Assembly: GCA_013287845.1 (NCBI GenBank)
Contig: JABDDA010000011.1
Span: 1 to 35,236 of the forward strand
Direction: 5' to 3'
Length of the DNA: 35,236 bases
Source: Gammaproteobacteria bacterium
GTDB lineage: Bacteria; Pseudomonadota; Gammaproteobacteria; DSM-16500
A model generated the notes under the pieces. It made no database searches. It had not been told where the DNA came from and saw only the letters and a program-made list of their open reading frames with translations. This document shows positions 1-8,900 of the stretch, piece after piece. The translations under genes were made by a program, and so were the position numbers. How positions within the stretch are numbered: position 1 is the stretch's first letter; each line of letters begins with the position of its first letter.

Positions 1-88
1 GGATATTGCACCAACACTACTTTATTTAATGGATATTAAAGCACCTAAAGAAATGACAGGGAATTCTTTAGTAAAACTGGATGAATGA
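1..88 (+). CDS. gpmI: 2,3-bisphosphoglycerate-independent phosphoglycerate mutase, C-terminal end (partial)
   Basis: Only the last 28 codons are inside the window; reading in frame from base 2 gives DIAPTLLYLMDIKAPKEMTG and ends at the TGA at 86-88. The DIAPT-LL pattern followed by MTG-SL is the usual C-terminus of GpmI, the manganese-dependent glycolytic mutase that interconverts 3- and 2-phosphoglycerate. The next gene is an EnvC homologue, and gpmI followed by envC is a common gammaproteobacterial order, which supports the call. The gene overlaps or abuts envC, so the two are probably co-transcribed. The start and catalytic domain lie upstream of the window. Confidence 0.8.
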   Translation, partial: DIAPTLLYLMDIKAPKEMTGNSLVKLDE

Positions 89-779
89 TATGTTGAAGAA
101 ATGGATTTTTTTAATTAATTTTATTTTTATTTTATTTGCATCGTGTGCACACGCAGCAGAAAAAATAAAAACACCTAACGATGAAACGAATGAAGAACGA
201 CAATTATTAGCAAAACAAATTCGCTCTGCTTATTTAATGTCATTAAAAGAAAAAGATGAAAATCGTTTAACGCGTTATCTAACTTACCATCATTATCTTG
301 CTGAAAAAAAATTACAGCGCATTAAAATATTAAACACACTCCCTGTACAAGAAAAAATTCCACCAAAAAAAGTGGCGCTCTCTGTCTCTGATCAATTACG
401 CGGAAAATTACATTGGCCTGTGCGCGGCCCGATCATGAGACATTTCGGCAGTTCATTAGGATTAGGGCGTCAATCATTTTCAGGCACATTAATTAAAATA
501 CCGATGGGCACACCGGTGCATGCGATTTATCAGGGAAAAATTATTTTTGCCAATGAGTTAAGAGGATTTGGTTTGCTGGTCATTGTGAATCATGGTGATG
601 GATTCATGAGCTTATATGCACGAAATAAAAAACTTTATGCCAAAGTAGGCGATCGTGTCAAAACGGGTGATGTGATTGCTTTAGCTGGAAATATCAAAGA
701 CTTCGCTCGCTCTGCATTGTATTTTGAAATTCGACAGAATGGTTTTCCTGTGAATCCTGCCTCCTGGTGTATGGCGTAG
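81..779 (+). CDS. envC: Murein hydrolase activator EnvC-like protein (degenerate LytM/M23 domain)
   Basis: The N-terminus is a signal peptide (LFASCAHA then AEK), so the protein should be periplasmic. A short charged helical stretch (about residues 35-95) precedes a LytM domain (about 105-232). The domain lacks the zinc ligands of an active M23 peptidase: SFSGTLI replaces HxGxD and SALYFEIR replaces the HxH strand. This matches E. coli EnvC, a non-enzymatic activator of the division amidases AmiA and AmiB; the last strand (LYFEIR..G..VNP..W) is almost the same. At 232 residues it is far shorter than E. coli EnvC (about 420), mostly through loss of coiled coil. An amiB gene is present at 6180-7325. 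An ATG at 90 is an equally good start and would begin directly at MLKKW of the signal peptide; neither start has a clear ribosome site. Confidence 0.85.
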   Translation: MNDMLKKWIFLINFIFILFASCAHAAEKIKTPNDETNEERQLLAKQIRSAYLMSLKEKDENRLTRYLTYHHYLAEKKLQRIKILNTLPVQEKIPPKKVALSVSDQLRGKLHWPVRGPIMRHFGSSLGLGRQSFSGTLIKIPMGTPVHAIYQGKIIFANELRGFGLLVIVNHGDGFMSLYARNKKLYAKVGDRVKTGDVIALAGNIKDFARSALYFEIRQNGFPVNPASWCMA

Positions 780-819
780 AAACAGCTCGCATTAATCCGC
801 ACTAAATTTACGCTGTACT

Positions 820-838
820 AAAAAAGGGCCCTCTTTTT
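820..838 (+). terminator. Possible terminator-like A-tract/GGGCCC/T-tract palindrome after envC
   Basis: A run of A, the palindrome GGGCCC, then CTCTTTTT lies about 45 bases after the envC stop and before the ctpA promoter. The symmetry and T-run suggest an intrinsic terminator, but the stem leaves almost no loop, so this is weak. Confidence 0.3.
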
Positions 839-928
839 GTACTACCAACTCTGCACCAAAAACGCAAAAACCACCCAAAAATGATGCTGTTTTTCATACC
901 CCACCCCTGTGAACCTTGTAAAGTAGGC

Positions 929-934
929 TATAAT
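929..934 (+). promoter_or_regulatory. -10 box of the likely ctpA promoter
   Basis: A perfect TATAAT stands 58 bases before the ctpA ATG. No good -35 is visible at 17 bp; TGTGAA at 908-913 with a 15-bp spacer is the nearest candidate. The ribosome site AAAGGA lies further down at about 978-983. Confidence 0.5.
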
Positions 935-991
935 TACAGAGTGAAAAGGGTTTTTTAATCACTATAACTTTCAATTCAAAGGAACCCAGCC

Positions 992-2395
992 ATGAACCGA
1001 ACATTCTTAAACATTTTTCGAGTGGCAAGTTTTTTAAGTTTTATTCTTTTAAGCTTATTCGTTTTCTCAAATGCATTTGCCGTTTCAGATAAAGACGGTG
1101 ATTTGTTAACGCATGGGAAAATGGAATCACTCGAAGATAAAGATATTTCACGATTCACGAGCGCAATTAATGAAATTAAAGATTTTTATGTTCAACCTAT
1201 TAATGATAAAAAATTATTAGAAGATGCGATTCGTGGAATGCTCAGTGGCCTTGATCCTCATTCTGAATATTTAGATGAAGAAGCGTATAAAACATTATTG
1301 ATGTCAACCAATGGTGAATTTGGTGGATTAGGAATAGAAGTCACTCCTGAATTCGGCGTATTAAAAGTAGTGAGTCCCATCGATGATACTCCTGCTGCTA
1401 AAGCAGGCATTAAAGCCGGTGATTATATTGTTGCACTCGATGGAAAACTGGTGAATGAAATGACATTACGTGAAGCCGTTGAAAAAATGCGTGGAAAAAA
1501 AGGCACGCAAGTCACATTAACTGTTTTGCGCAAGGGAGAAAAAAATCCGATTACTTATAAACTCACACGCGCAACCATTCAAATGACAAGTATTAAAAGT
1601 AAATTACTCAATAATCAATTTGGATATATTCGCGTGAGTCAATTTCAACAACCTACAACTGAATTATTAATTTCTGCCATTGATTCATTGAAAAAATCTG
1701 CAACGAATAATCAATTAAAAGGACTCATTTTAGATTTACGAAATAATCCTGGCGGTTTACTTGAAACCGCTGTGCAAATTTCAGATGTATTTTTAGATAG
1801 TAAAAAACTGCAAGAATTTAATCGCGTCATTGTTTACACAGAAGGACGTTTACCCAAAGCACAATACACTGCTAAAGCAACCGGTGGTGATGTTTTAAAT
1901 GGCGCGCCCATGGTGATTTTAATTAATGAAGGTTCTGCCTCTGCTTCTGAAATTGTTGCAGGTGCATTACAAGATTATCATCGCGCAGTGATTGTCGGTA
2001 AAACCAGTTTCGGAAAAGGTTCTGTGCAAACTGTTTTACCTTTAGATGATACACATGCTATTAAATTAACAACCGCACTTTATCACACACCTTCAGGCCG
2101 CGTGATTCAAAATGTGGGAATTATTCCAGACATTACTATCGAAGATTTAAAAGTATCGGGAAATACTAAAACAGATTTAGCTGCATTAGAACCCATTAAA
2201 GAATTTGAATTGAAAGGTCATTTAGCAAATACTTCAAAAACACCTTTACCTGCAGATGATTCTTCAAAAGAAGATTTAAGTAATTTAGCGCAAGATGATT
2301 TTCAATTGTATGAAGCATTAAAAATTCTGAAAGCAATGTATATGTTGGGACAAAATAACAAGATCACTCTTATTCCTGAACAAGCAAAACAATAA
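992..2395 (+). CDS. ctpA: S41 family C-terminal processing peptidase (CtpA/Prc type)
   Basis: A 467-residue periplasmic serine protease that cleaves proteins from their C-terminus. A signal peptide ends at about residue 30 (SNAFA). A PDZ domain spans about 105-195 (GEFGGLGIEV through GDYIVALDG). The S41 catalytic core follows, with the GSASASEI motif at 314-321. By the family spacing Ser317 is the nucleophile and Lys342, in SFGKGSVQ, is the general base 25 residues later; Gln346 is also conserved. The start has AAAGGA about 8 bases upstream. It follows gpmI and envC, a frequent arrangement in which cell-envelope functions are grouped. Substrates cannot be told from sequence. Confidence 0.95.
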   Translation: MNRTFLNIFRVASFLSFILLSLFVFSNAFAVSDKDGDLLTHGKMESLEDKDISRFTSAINEIKDFYVQPINDKKLLEDAIRGMLSGLDPHSEYLDEEAYKTLLMSTNGEFGGLGIEVTPEFGVLKVVSPIDDTPAAKAGIKAGDYIVALDGKLVNEMTLREAVEKMRGKKGTQVTLTVLRKGEKNPITYKLTRATIQMTSIKSKLLNNQFGYIRVSQFQQPTTELLISAIDSLKKSATNNQLKGLILDLRNNPGGLLETAVQISDVFLDSKKLQEFNRVIVYTEGRLPKAQYTAKATGGDVLNGAPMVILINEGSASASEIVAGALQDYHRAVIVGKTSFGKGSVQTVLPLDDTHAIKLTTALYHTPSGRVIQNVGIIPDITIEDLKVSGNTKTDLAALEPIKEFELKGHLANTSKTPLPADDSSKEDLSNLAQDDFQLYEALKILKAMYMLGQNNKITLIPEQAKQ

Positions 2396-2410
2396 CGAGG
2401 AAACAAACTG

Positions 2411-2446
2411 TCATGCCAGCCGAGCGTTTTTAGCTAGGGCTGGCAT
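2411..2446. repeat. Short palindromic repeat, TCATGCCAGC family (half element)
   Basis: ATGCCAGCC at 2413-2421 pairs with GGCTGGCAT at 2438-2446. The left half, including GAGCGTTTTT, is the reverse complement of the right arm of the larger elements at 8861-8953 and 11226-11323, so this is a shortened member of that family. It lies between the stops of ctpA and the convergent gene at 2460-2768 and could form a hairpin in either transcript. Confidence 0.75.
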
Positions 2447-2459
2447 AACACAAAGATTT

Positions 2460-2768
2460 TTATTTACACGATTCCGACGACTTGCAATACATTTTTCCAC
2501 AGCACTTCGCAAAGAAATTATAGAAAAGCGCAACGAGAATTCCCCAAATAAATCCATCAACGAATCCCCACATCAAACCCCAGAATCCACCTTTAAATGT
2601 TGCAGCATAACCATGATAAACAGCAGCCATTTGATCTACCATCATCACACCGTAACCGAACATCCATGCAATCCACGCAAACGCCATCATGCATAAACCA
2701 CTGACAATACCAATTGCTAAACCTAATCCAGCAACACACAAACGCGAACAGCATTTATTGTTTGTCAT
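2460..2768 (-). CDS. Small membrane protein, holin-like/glycine-rich two-TM family
   Basis: A 102-residue protein with a Cys-containing N-terminus, a hydrophobic segment at about 12-45, a conserved-looking VYHGYAATF turn, and a second segment at about 60-86 with the WGFVDGFIWG pattern. Cysteines cluster at both ends (KCCSRLC and KCCGKMYC), probably on the cytoplasmic side. The GYxxTxxGxxxGxxWGFxDGF pattern resembles small proteins that annotation pipelines call bacteriophage-holin-like, but nothing here suggests phage. A strong AAGGAG lies 6-7 bases before the ATG. It is divergent from the phosphatase gene at 2870. Function unknown. Confidence 0.7.
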   Translation of the reverse strand: MTNNKCCSRLCVAGLGLAIGIVSGLCMMAFAWIAWMFGYGVMMVDQMAAVYHGYAATFKGGFWGLMWGFVDGFIWGILVALFYNFFAKCCGKMYCKSSESCK

Positions 2769-2869
2769 CTCAATCTCCTTGGTTAAATTTCATACTCAGC
2801 AAATTATACTAACATAGGTTGAAAAAATTTGTTAAATTTACGCATTCGATTTTTTGGGAGAACATAAAG

Positions 2870-3526
2870 ATGTATCGTTTTTTATTATTGATCATTGCAT
2901 TATTAAATGTTTCATTTGTTTACGCGCAAGAACCTAAAAATTTAGAATCATTAAAAGAACGTTATATTAAATACAATACGTCAGGTGAATATTTAAAAGA
3001 TCAAGCAAAAGTGATTGATCAAGCGATGGATTATTTAAAATGGCGTCTTGCGAATTCAAAATCTTCTTCTGAAAAAAAATGGGCTATCGTATTAGATATC
3101 GATGAAACTTCTCTTTCAAATTATCCCGATATGTTAGCGATGGGATTGGGTGGCTCACTCGCACAAATTATTGAAGCAGAAAATAAAGGAACAGATCCCG
3201 TCATTCCACCCACTTTAAAACTCTATCGTTACGCAAAAGAAAATAATATTGCTGTATTTTTTGTCACGGGTCGCACAGAAAGTTCACGCGATGCTACCAC
3301 AAAAAATCTTGAAGCCGTGGGTTACAAAAACTGGGATGGACTTATTTTAAAACCAGAAAATTATCACGAGAAATCCGCTTCGATTTATAAAATAAAAACA
3401 CGTGCAGACATTACAAAACAAGGATTTGATATTGTATTAAATATCGGAGATCAAAAAAGTGATTTAATCGGCGGATATGCAGATAAAACTTTTAAATTAC
3501 CAAATCCGTATTATTTAATTCCGTGA
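2870..3526 (+). CDS. Periplasmic HAD-superfamily class B (IIIB) acid phosphatase
   Basis: The signal peptide MYRFLLLIIALLNVSFVYA supports starting at ATG 2870, with GGGAG 9-10 bases upstream, rather than at an in-frame TTG at 2819. HAD motif I is VLDIDETSLSN, with Asp76 (nucleophile) and Asp78 (acid/base). Motif II is FFVTGRTESSR. Lys-containing HEKSASIYK precedes motif IV (GDQKSDLIGG), which binds magnesium. This is the layout of subfamily IIIB acid phosphatases such as lipoprotein e(P4), which remove phosphate from nucleotides in the periplasm; here there is no lipobox. The 3' end overlaps the convergent miaA by 35 bases. A TATACT at 2805-2810 may be its -10 box. Confidence 0.85.
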   Translation: MYRFLLLIIALLNVSFVYAQEPKNLESLKERYIKYNTSGEYLKDQAKVIDQAMDYLKWRLANSKSSSEKKWAIVLDIDETSLSNYPDMLAMGLGGSLAQIIEAENKGTDPVIPPTLKLYRYAKENNIAVFFVTGRTESSRDATTKNLEAVGYKNWDGLILKPENYHEKSASIYKIKTRADITKQGFDIVLNIGDQKSDLIGGYADKTFKLPNPYYLIP

Positions 3527-4442
3527 GATGAGAAACCACTTTCGAAAATAATTTCTCATCTTCACTCTCAAACCATTTCACTTCATCCTTCCAGTGTCGA
3601 AGCCAAGTGAGTTGCCGCTTCGCCACTTGTCGCGTTGCGATAATTCCTCTTTCACACATTTCATCAAACGTATATTTTCCTAAAAAATACTCCCAGATTT
3701 GTCTGTACCCAACAGAACGAATCGAAGGCAAATCTAAGGATAAATCTCCACGTTCATATAATTTTTTCACTTCATCCACAAATCCCAAACGCAACATTTC
3801 AGTAAAACGTTTTGCAATACGTTCATGCAACACAGCACGTTCACTCGGCGCAATAGCAATATTATAAACTTGGTACGCGTGAGAAAGTTTTCCTTCTTGT
3901 TGCCACGTTGTTAAATTTTTTCCTGTTAATTGATACACCTCTAATGCACGTTGAATGCGTTGACTATCATTCGGATGGATTCGCTCTGCTGCATGCACAT
4001 CAATTTTTTTTAATTGCTCATGCAATGCAGCCCAACCCATTTTTTTTGCTTCATTTGAAATGTTTTCGCGAATATGAATATCTGCGCGCGGTAAAATAGA
4101 GAGCCCTTGTTGTAAAGAACGAAAATACATCATCGTTCCACCAACGAGTAAAGGAATTTTCCCTTGTGCAGCAATATCGGCAATGGCTTGCCATGCATCT
4201 TCACAAAATTGCGCAGTAGAATAAATTTCTTTGGGATCACGAATATCAATTAATCGATGCGGTGCAATTTTTAAAATATCCGCAGTTGGTTTTGCTGTTC
4301 CAATATTCATTTCGCGATAGACCATCGCAGAATCCACACTGATAATTTCAAAGGGAAATTGCTGAACTAATTGTACTGCTAATTGTGTTTTGCCTGATGC
4401 TGTCGGGCCCATTAAACAAACGATCGGAATAATTTCTTTCAT
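3492..4442 (-). CDS. miaA: tRNA dimethylallyltransferase MiaA
   Basis: MiaA adds a dimethylallyl group to N6 of A37 in tRNAs reading UNN codons. The 316-residue protein has the P-loop GPTASGKT at residues 12-19, the SVDSAMVYREMNIGTAKP substrate segment, and the C-terminal RQVAKRQLTWLRHW signature that contacts the tRNA. Its ATG shares one base with the stop of mutL (TAATG), so translation is probably coupled. It is the last gene of the tsaE-amiB-mutL-miaA operon. In E. coli hfq follows miaA, but here the next gene is the convergent phosphatase, whose 3' end overlaps miaA by 35 bases. Confidence 0.95.
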   Translation of the reverse strand: MKEIIPIVCLMGPTASGKTQLAVQLVQQFPFEIISVDSAMVYREMNIGTAKPTADILKIAPHRLIDIRDPKEIYSTAQFCEDAWQAIADIAAQGKIPLLVGGTMMYFRSLQQGLSILPRADIHIRENISNEAKKMGWAALHEQLKKIDVHAAERIHPNDSQRIQRALEVYQLTGKNLTTWQQEGKLSHAYQVYNIAIAPSERAVLHERIAKRFTEMLRLGFVDEVKKLYERGDLSLDLPSIRSVGYRQIWEYFLGKYTFDEMCERGIIATRQVAKRQLTWLRHWKDEVKWFESEDEKLFSKVVSHLTELNNTDLVI

Positions 4443-6193
4443 TAACGACCACGCAAAAATAATTTATCTAATTCTGCGAGAGAAAGTGCCATCGTCGTAG
4501 GACGACCATGATTACATTGTCCACTGTGATCTGTATTTTCCATTGCGCGTAATAATGCATTCATTTCGGGAATCGTTAAATGACGATTCGCACGCACAGC
4601 AGCATGACAAGATAATGTTCCTAATAAATGAAATTGATACTCTTGCAAACGAGAACTTTTTTCATGCGTTATTAAATCTGCAGCAATATCACGAATTAAT
4701 TTTAGAACATCTGCATTGCGTAATAACTCAGGCACTTCACGCACAACAATATTTTCTTTTCCTAAAATTTCAATATGAATTCCCATTGTAAGAAATAATG
4801 CAGCTGTATTTTCAAGCGCATTTACTTCTTTTTCACTCAATTGTATTGAAAGTGGAACTAATAAAGGTTGTGAAATAATTTGTTTCTTAGAAAAATTTTG
4901 TTTTAATTTTTCATACAGCACACGTTCGTGTGCCGCGTGCATATCGACTAACACTAATCCTTCTTCATTTTGAGCAACAATATAAACACCGTGCAATTGC
5001 GCTAATGCATAGCCTAACGGTGGATTTATTTTTTCTGCAACAGCTACTTCTTCTTGTAATTGCTGATATACAGCCATTTGTTCTTGCACTTTTAATGGCA
5101 ACGTTTTTTGCGGCGTTGTGTTGTTTTCATAATGATGATGAGCAGGTGCAGCAGCAATTGATTTTTCTTTTTCAAAAGAATGCGCCGCAGCAGAATGTGT
5201 TTGCGCTAACGCATCATGCACACTGCGTAAAACAAAATCATGCACAAGTCGACTTTCACGAAATCGCACTTCATGTTTTGTCGGATGCACATTCACATCC
5301 ACTTGATCAGAATTAATTTCAAAAAATAAAACATACGCAGGATAACGATTACCATACATCACATCATGATACGCTTCACGCACAGCATGACTGACATATT
5401 TATCACGCACTATACGAGAATTCACATAAAAATATTGCATGTCCGCTTGGCTGCGCGAAAAAGTGGGCGTTGCAATCCAACCTGAAATTTTTAATCCTGC
5501 CGCGATAGATTCAATGTGAAGTGCATTTTCAATAAATGCAGCGCCACATAAATCTGCAACACGTTGTTGACGTTCTGCATTTGATTGCGCAATACGATAA
5601 TGTCGAATTATTTTTTGATTGTGTTTTAAAATAAAATCCACTTCGAAATGACTGAGTGCAATTCGTTTGACTGTTTCATGAATGTGATCGAATTCAGTTT
5701 TTTCTGAACGCATAAATTTTTTGCGCGCAGGCGTATTAAAAAATAAATCGCGCACTTCAACTGTTGTTCCACGCGGATGTGCAGCAGGATTCACTGCCGG
5801 TTGACTATCAGTTCCTTCTGTGGAAATTTGGTAACCCGATTGATTTTCTAATGCAGAAGAGAGTGTGAGTCGTGAAACAGAACTGATACTCGCTAATGCT
5901 TCACCACGAAATCCTAATGTCATAATTTGTGTTAAATCATTTACCGTTTGAATTTTACTGGTGGCGTGACGATTCACAGCTAACACTAAATCATCTGAAT
6001 GAATTCCATCACCATTATCACGCACGCGAATTAAACGTGATCCACCTTGTTCAATATCAATTTCAATTCGTGTGGCGTGCGCATCTAAACTATTTTCAAT
6101 GAGTTCTTTTACAACGGATGCAGGACGTTCAATCACCTCACCTGCTGCAATTTGATTAGATAATAATGTGCTTAATGCTTTAATGCGCGACAT
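4442..6193 (-). CDS. mutL: DNA mismatch repair protein MutL
   Basis: MutL links mismatch recognition by MutS to strand removal. The N-terminal GHKL ATPase is complete: NQIAAGEVIERPASVVKEL, NSLDA, DNGDGI and GFRGEALASI. The C-terminal domain has DMHAAHERVLYE, equivalent to the DQHAxxExxxxE metal site of endonuclease-proficient MutL; together with SCHAAVRAN and CNHGRPT this suggests a nicking MutL, unlike the E. coli protein. ATG 6193 is chosen because AGGA at 6201-6204 is 7 bases away; the ATG at 6199 is only 1 base from it. The start overlaps the end of amiB by 14 bases. Confidence 0.95.
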   Translation of the reverse strand: MSRIKALSTLLSNQIAAGEVIERPASVVKELIENSLDAHATRIEIDIEQGGSRLIRVRDNGDGIHSDDLVLAVNRHATSKIQTVNDLTQIMTLGFRGEALASISSVSRLTLSSALENQSGYQISTEGTDSQPAVNPAAHPRGTTVEVRDLFFNTPARKKFMRSEKTEFDHIHETVKRIALSHFEVDFILKHNQKIIRHYRIAQSNAERQQRVADLCGAAFIENALHIESIAAGLKISGWIATPTFSRSQADMQYFYVNSRIVRDKYVSHAVREAYHDVMYGNRYPAYVLFFEINSDQVDVNVHPTKHEVRFRESRLVHDFVLRSVHDALAQTHSAAAHSFEKEKSIAAAPAHHHYENNTTPQKTLPLKVQEQMAVYQQLQEEVAVAEKINPPLGYALAQLHGVYIVAQNEEGLVLVDMHAAHERVLYEKLKQNFSKKQIISQPLLVPLSIQLSEKEVNALENTAALFLTMGIHIEILGKENIVVREVPELLRNADVLKLIRDIAADLITHEKSSRLQEYQFHLLGTLSCHAAVRANRHLTIPEMNALLRAMENTDHSGQCNHGRPTTMALSLAELDKLFLRGR

Positions 6194-7325
6194 ATTCATT
6201 TCCTAAATATTTTTTGCTGTACTCTTGTATGCCTTTAAATAAAGCCTCAGCTAATTGACTTTGATGATAACGACTGCGCAAACGTGTTTCTTCTTTTGGA
6301 TTTGAAATAAATCCTGTTTCAATTAAAACAGAAGGAATATCCGGTGATTTCAATACAACAAAGGGGGCTTGTTCTACATGTGAATAATGCAAACGTGTGA
6401 CGTGATTGAGCGAATCTAATAATGTGGTTCCAAAACGTAAGCTATCGGTAATCGTTGCTGTTTGCGAAAGATCAATTAACACAGAACGTAATAAATAATT
6501 TTGTCCGACTTCACTTAAATCAGCGCCGCCTAATTCAGAATTATTTTCTCGTTTTGCAATCCAACGCGCTGCTTCACTTGTTGCACCACTTTTTGATAAT
6601 GCATAAATAGAAACACCGCTGGATTGATTATCAAAAAAAGAATCGGCGTGCACAGAAATAAATAAATCTGCATTTCCTTTATGCGCTAATTTCAATCGAT
6701 CGCGTAATGTGACAAATGAATCATCGTGTCGTGTTAACACAGCACGCATATTCGATTGCGCATTAATTAAATTTGCAAGCTGTTGTGAAATTGCCAGCAC
6801 AATATTTTTTTCTTCAATAGCTGAAGGTCCTAATGCACCTGGATCTTTTCCGCCGTGTCCGGGATCAATCACAATCACAACATCGCGTGTCACAGGTGTT
6901 TTCACGATGACTTTTTTCTTTTTCGGTAAAGAAATTTTTCTTGCGCCGGGTGCGCGTGTGATTTCGATAATTAATTTATTTTTTTCAACAACAATTTGAT
7001 GCGTTGCCATTTTATCTAAATCAAAAACGAGGCGTAAGGTATTGGGAACAGGATGTCCACTGCGTAATAATTTAATATTTGGATCAGAAAATGAAATGGT
7101 TTTTAATTGTGTAATGAGTTGTGTATTTTGCAAATCTAAAACTAATCTGGGTTTATTTTCTAATGAAAAAAAACGATAAAGTGTTGGCTGTGTGAAATTT
7201 AAAATAATGTGTGTCGTTTGTTTTGCTGGAAAAATTTCGATTGCGGTTAATTTCGATGCATACGCAAACGTCATCAATGGAAAAAATGTGATGAAGAAAA
7301 TTAATTTTCTGAAAAATTTTTGCAT
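6180..7325 (-). CDS. amiB: N-acetylmuramoyl-L-alanine amidase AmiB/AmiC type
   Basis: The enzyme cuts the amide bond between MurNAc and the stem peptide to split septal peptidoglycan. Order: signal peptide (cut after about FAYA, residue 23), AMIN domain (about 25-120), a basic linker (KKKK 135-138), and Amidase_3 domain (about 148-375). Zinc and catalytic residues are visible: His157 in DPGHGG, Glu171/172, His226 in SVHADSF and Glu336 in IETGFISN. The segment at about 255-290 corresponds to the inhibitory helix that EnvC/NlpD-type activators displace; the EnvC homologue is at 81-779. No LysM domain follows. It overlaps tsaE by 25 bases upstream and mutL downstream. Confidence 0.93.
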   Translation of the reverse strand: MQKFFRKLIFFITFFPLMTFAYASKLTAIEIFPAKQTTHIILNFTQPTLYRFFSLENKPRLVLDLQNTQLITQLKTISFSDPNIKLLRSGHPVPNTLRLVFDLDKMATHQIVVEKNKLIIEITRAPGARKISLPKKKKVIVKTPVTRDVVIVIDPGHGGKDPGALGPSAIEEKNIVLAISQQLANLINAQSNMRAVLTRHDDSFVTLRDRLKLAHKGNADLFISVHADSFFDNQSSGVSIYALSKSGATSEAARWIAKRENNSELGGADLSEVGQNYLLRSVLIDLSQTATITDSLRFGTTLLDSLNHVTRLHYSHVEQAPFVVLKSPDIPSVLIETGFISNPKEETRLRSRYHQSQLAEALFKGIQEYSKKYLGNEYVAH

Positions 7326-7762
7326 AGTATTTCGCCACGCTCTGAAAATGATTTAAATAAAAATTCCCGCCCTTCATTTTTCGGGACAATATAACAAGAC
7401 AAATCTGCTTTCGGCAACCATCCTTCGCCTTTTTCTGGCCACTCAATCAATGCAATATTATTTTCAGAAAAATAATCTTGAATGCCAATGAATTGCAATT
7501 CATCGGGATGTTGAATGCGATAAAAATCAAAATGACACACAGAAAAATTTTCAAACAAATAACTTTCGACTAATGTGTATGTTGGACTTTTCACATGACC
7601 CGCAAATCCTAATCCTTTTAAAAACCCTCGCACAAAAGTAGTTTTTCCTGCGCCCAAATCACCATACAGATAAATCACTGCATTTTCCCTACAAACACGC
7701 GCGAGCGATTCACCTAGTTTTAAAGTACTTTCTTCATTGGGAATAAAAAATGTTTTGTCCAT
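7301..7762 (-). CDS. tsaE: tRNA threonylcarbamoyladenosine biosynthesis ATPase TsaE
   Basis: TsaE is the ATPase partner of the TsaB-TsaD complex that makes t6A37 in tRNAs reading ANN codons. The 153-residue protein has the Walker A GDLGAGKT at 34-41, the SPTYTLVESY switch segment and the IEWPEKG motif near the end, all typical. It heads the tsaE-amiB-mutL-miaA operon; E. coli has the same order, with nnr in front. It is divergent from queG, the two starts being about 55 bases apart. TsaD is also in the window (10161-11147). Confidence 0.93.
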   Translation of the reverse strand: MDKTFFIPNEESTLKLGESLARVCRENAVIYLYGDLGAGKTTFVRGFLKGLGFAGHVKSPTYTLVESYLFENFSVCHFDFYRIQHPDELQFIGIQDYFSENNIALIEWPEKGEGWLPKADLSCYIVPKNEGREFLFKSFSERGEILCKNFSEN

Positions 7763-7817
7763 AGCTTATTCTTCTGTTAATTTGCGCGAGATGAATCTTA
7801 ACGCATGCGACAAGAAA

Positions 7818-8900
7818 ATGACATTAGACTTAAATAATTTAGCTATCACCATCAAAACCCTCGGCATCGAACTCGGCTTCGAACAAATCGGCATCACCGA
7901 TATTGATTTAAGTGCGTATGAAGAAAAATTCCTCACTTGGCTTAAAAATAAATTTCATGGCGAAATGAATTATATGGAAGCGCATGGCAGCAAACGTTAT
8001 AAATTGGATGAATTGATTCCCGGCACAATAAGAGTGATTTCTGCGCGCATGAATTATTTACCGCCTGATACACGCATGTGGGAAGTATTAGAAAACCCTT
8101 TGCTAGGTTACATTTCACGTTATGCACTCGGACGCGATTATCATCGATTGATTCGAAAACGTTTACGTTTACTCGCGCAAAAAATTACAGCACTCACAGG
8201 ACAATTTAATTATCGAACATTCAGTGACAGCGCGCCTGTTTTAGAAAAACCGCTTGCTGAAAAAGCAGGACTCGGTTGGATTGGAAAACATACGATTCTT
8301 TTAAATCGTGATGCAGGTTCGTGGTTTTTTCTCGGCGAAATTTATACCGATTTACCTTTACCGATTGATGCGCCAATAAAAAATCATTGCGGAACCTGTA
8401 GTGCGTGTATTGATATTTGTCCGACACAAGCTATCGTTGCGCCCTATCAACTCGATGCACGACGTTGTATTTCTTATTTAACCATTGAATTACGCAGCAG
8501 TATTCCCGTGGAATTTCGCAAAGCCATGGGGAATCGAATTTATGGATGCGATGATTGCCAACTCATTTGTCCGTGGAATCGATTTGCAAAAACGACATCT
8601 GAAAATGATTTTTATCCTCGACATGAATTAGGTGCGCCGCAATTATTAGAATTATTTTCATGGAATGAAGAAACATTTTTGAAAAAAACAGAAGGTTCTG
8701 CGATTCGTCGAATTGGTTATGAATGTTGGTTACGAAATATTGCTGTGGCACTGGGCAATGCACCTAGTGACGAAAAAATTATTTCTGCATTGAAAGAAAA
8801 ATTATCTCATCCATCAGAATTAGTGCGCGAGCATGTGCAGTGGGCGTTGGAAGAACAGCGTCATGCCAGCATGCTTTTAGCTGGCATCCAGTGTCCCTAA
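7818..8900 (+). CDS. queG: Epoxyqueuosine reductase QueG
   Basis: QueG performs the last step of queuosine synthesis, reducing epoxyqueuosine in the tRNA wobble position with a cobalamin cofactor. The protein follows E. coli QueG through nearly its whole length: GTIRVISARMNYLP, SRYALGRDYH, DSAPVLEKPLAEKAGLGW, then two 4Fe-4S clusters (CGTCSACIDICP and CDDCQLICPWN) and EGSAIRRIG. ATG 7818 gives an N-terminus collinear with E. coli (LDLNNLA); earlier in-frame ATGs at 7737 and 7791 would run into the tsaE start region. The last residues ([13 protein letters not shown]) and the stop are encoded by a palindromic repeat that begins at about 8861, replacing the longer E. coli tail. Confidence 0.93.
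   Translation: MTLDLNNLAITIKTLGIELGFEQIGITDIDLSAYEEKFLTWLKNKFHGEMNYMEAHGSKRYKLDELIPGTIRVISARMNYLPPDTRMWEVLENPLLGYISRYALGRDYHRLIRKRLRLLAQKITALTGQFNYRTFSDSAPVLEKPLAEKAGLGWIGKHTILLNRDAGSWFFLGEIYTDLPLPIDAPIKNHCGTCSACIDICPTQAIVAPYQLDARRCISYLTIELRSSIPVEFRKAMGNRIYGCDDCQLICPWNRFAKTTSENDFYPRHELGAPQLLELFSWNEETFLKKTEGSAIRRIGYECWLRNIAVALGNAPSDEKIISALKEKLSHPSELVREHVQWALEEQRHASMLLAGIQCP

Noticed and set aside
2460-2768. Prophage holin
   Set aside because: Similarity to holin-named proteins is only in small size and two membrane segments; no endolysin or other phage gene is near.
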